Shown piece by piece: positions 13,003 to 13,672 of a stretch of 13,672 nt of DNA. The position numbers and the translations under genes were made by a program. Every line of letters begins with the position of its first letter. Position 1 is the first letter of the stretch. The notes beneath the pieces were generated by a model, which saw only the letters and a list, made by a program, of their open reading frames with translations, was not told the DNA's origin and ran no database searches. Source of the DNA: Bacteroidota bacterium (lineage in GTDB: Bacteria > Bacteroidota > Rhodothermia > Rhodothermales > UBA10348). The stretch covers positions 1-13,672 of the forward strand of contig JAAZVD010000015.1 in assembly GCA_018623785.1 (NCBI GenBank), read 5' to 3'.

Positions 13003-13672
13003 ATGGCTGACGAAACGACTCCGACAACAGACGACGCCAAAGCCACACAGGCTGCCGAGGTCCACGAGTTCAAGGCCGAGATGAAGCAGCTGCTTCATCT
13101 GATCATCCATTCGCTCTACACGCACGAGGAGATCTTCCTGCGCGAGCTGATTTCGAACGCCTCTGATGCGCTCAACAAAGTCCGCTTCCGGATGCTGACC
13201 GACCGCGATGTGGTGGATGCCGACGCGGAGCAGCGGATCGACATCAAACTGGACAAGAACGAGAACACCCTGACGCTGACCGATACCGGCGTGGGTATGT
13301 CCAGGGAAGATCTGCTCAAGCGGATTGGAACGGTGGCCTCCTCGGGCACGCTCGAGTTCGTGCAGGAGCTCAAGAAGAAGGAGGGCCCGATGGATGCTTC
13401 TTTGATCGGGCAGTTCGGGGTCGGGTTCTACTCGGCGTTCATGGTGGCGGACACCATCACCATCGACACGCGCCACGCGGACAAGGACTCGACGGGCCTG
13501 CGCTGGACGAGCGATGGCGGCGGATCGTTCACCATCGAGGAGACGGACCGCATGGAGCGCGGCACGACCATTACGCTCCATCTGAAAGAGGACAAGGGCG
13601 AGTTTGCCGAGGAGTGGCGCATAAAGTCGATCATCCGCAAATACTCCAACTTCGTGGACTTCCCTGTACACG
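13003..13672 (+). CDS. htpG: Molecular chaperone HtpG (Hsp90), 5' part
   Basis: The first 223 codons of bacterial Hsp90, cut by the window edge. HtpG is a cytoplasmic dimeric ATP-driven chaperone for stress-damaged and client proteins. The GHKL ATPase motifs are intact: [10 protein letters not shown] at 48-57 with catalytic Glu48, DTGVGM at 94-99, IGTVASSGT at 108-116 and [12 protein letters not shown] at 136-147. [11 protein letters not shown] near 187-197 closes the N-terminal domain, and [13 protein letters not shown] leads to the middle domain. ATG at 13003 adds a non-conserved tail of about 20 residues before [20 protein letters not shown], the usual HtpG start. A downstream start is possible but has no suitable ATG until codon 27. 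No Shine-Dalgarno sequence. A full-length protein would run about 600 residues or more. Confidence 0.96.
   Translation, partial: MADETTPTTDDAKATQAAEVHEFKAEMKQLLHLIIHSLYTHEEIFLRELISNASDALNKVRFRMLTDRDVVDADAEQRIDIKLDKNENTLTLTDTGVGMSREDLLKRIGTVASSGTLEFVQELKKKEGPMDASLIGQFGVGFYSAFMVADTITIDTRHADKDSTGLRWTSDGGGSFTIEETDRMERGTTITLHLKEDKGEFAEEWRIKSIIRKYSNFVDFPVH

Noticed and set aside
12961..13671. 236-codon minus-strand ORF at the right end
   Set aside because: Antisense of htpG, whose plus-strand frame encodes unmistakable Hsp90 motifs.
1..13672. CRISPR array, transposase, phage, toxin-antitoxin or restriction genes
   Set aside because: No spaced repeat array, terminal inverted repeats with a transposase, or defence-family motifs were seen. 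The gene content is core chromosome plus a short exported-protein cluster.

Overview
The window reads as ordinary bacterial chromosome around a probable replication origin, with GC-rich DNA and no phage, transposon, integron, CRISPR or RNA-gene signature. Almost none of the genes has a purine-rich Shine-Dalgarno sequence before its start, and two or three upstream regions contain Bacteroidota-like -33 TTG / -7 TAnnTTTG elements. Together with the protein character this suggests a GC-rich member of the Bacteroidota/Rhodothermota group. That placement is an inference and has not been tested by any search.

Layout. Bases 1-288 hold a small unrecognised ORF that converges on dnaN and overlaps it by three bases. 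On the minus strand, dnaA (1482-3026) precedes dnaN (285-1412), with a strong intrinsic-terminator-like hairpin between them. The 553-base gap 3027-3579 has no credible gene. It contains one perfect DnaA box, an inverted repeat and an 18-base-period repeat, and genes point away from it on both sides, so it is the best candidate for oriC. To the right, on the plus strand, is the ribosome/fatty-acid cluster yceD (DUF177), rpmF, plsX, fabH, fabD, fabG. The cluster stops before acpP and fabF and runs into a DEAD-box RNA helicase gene.

From 10012 the theme changes to exported proteins. A ChaN-family (haem-binding Tiki superfamily) protein carries a long Met/His-rich insertion. Seven bases later comes a lipoprotein with a PNPOx-like FMN-binding split barrel, followed by a secreted alpha/beta hydrolase with its own promoter-like element. 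The window ends inside htpG (Hsp90), whose plus-strand frame is open to the right edge.

How the genes fit together. DnaA and DnaN start replication and clamp the polymerase. YceD and L32 serve the large ribosomal subunit. PlsX, FabH, FabD and FabG make and use acyl-ACP for membrane lipids. The most unusual content is the ChaN/split-barrel pair, which I propose as an envelope metal or haem handling module. The individual families are known. The Met/His insertion and the pairing are what may be undescribed.
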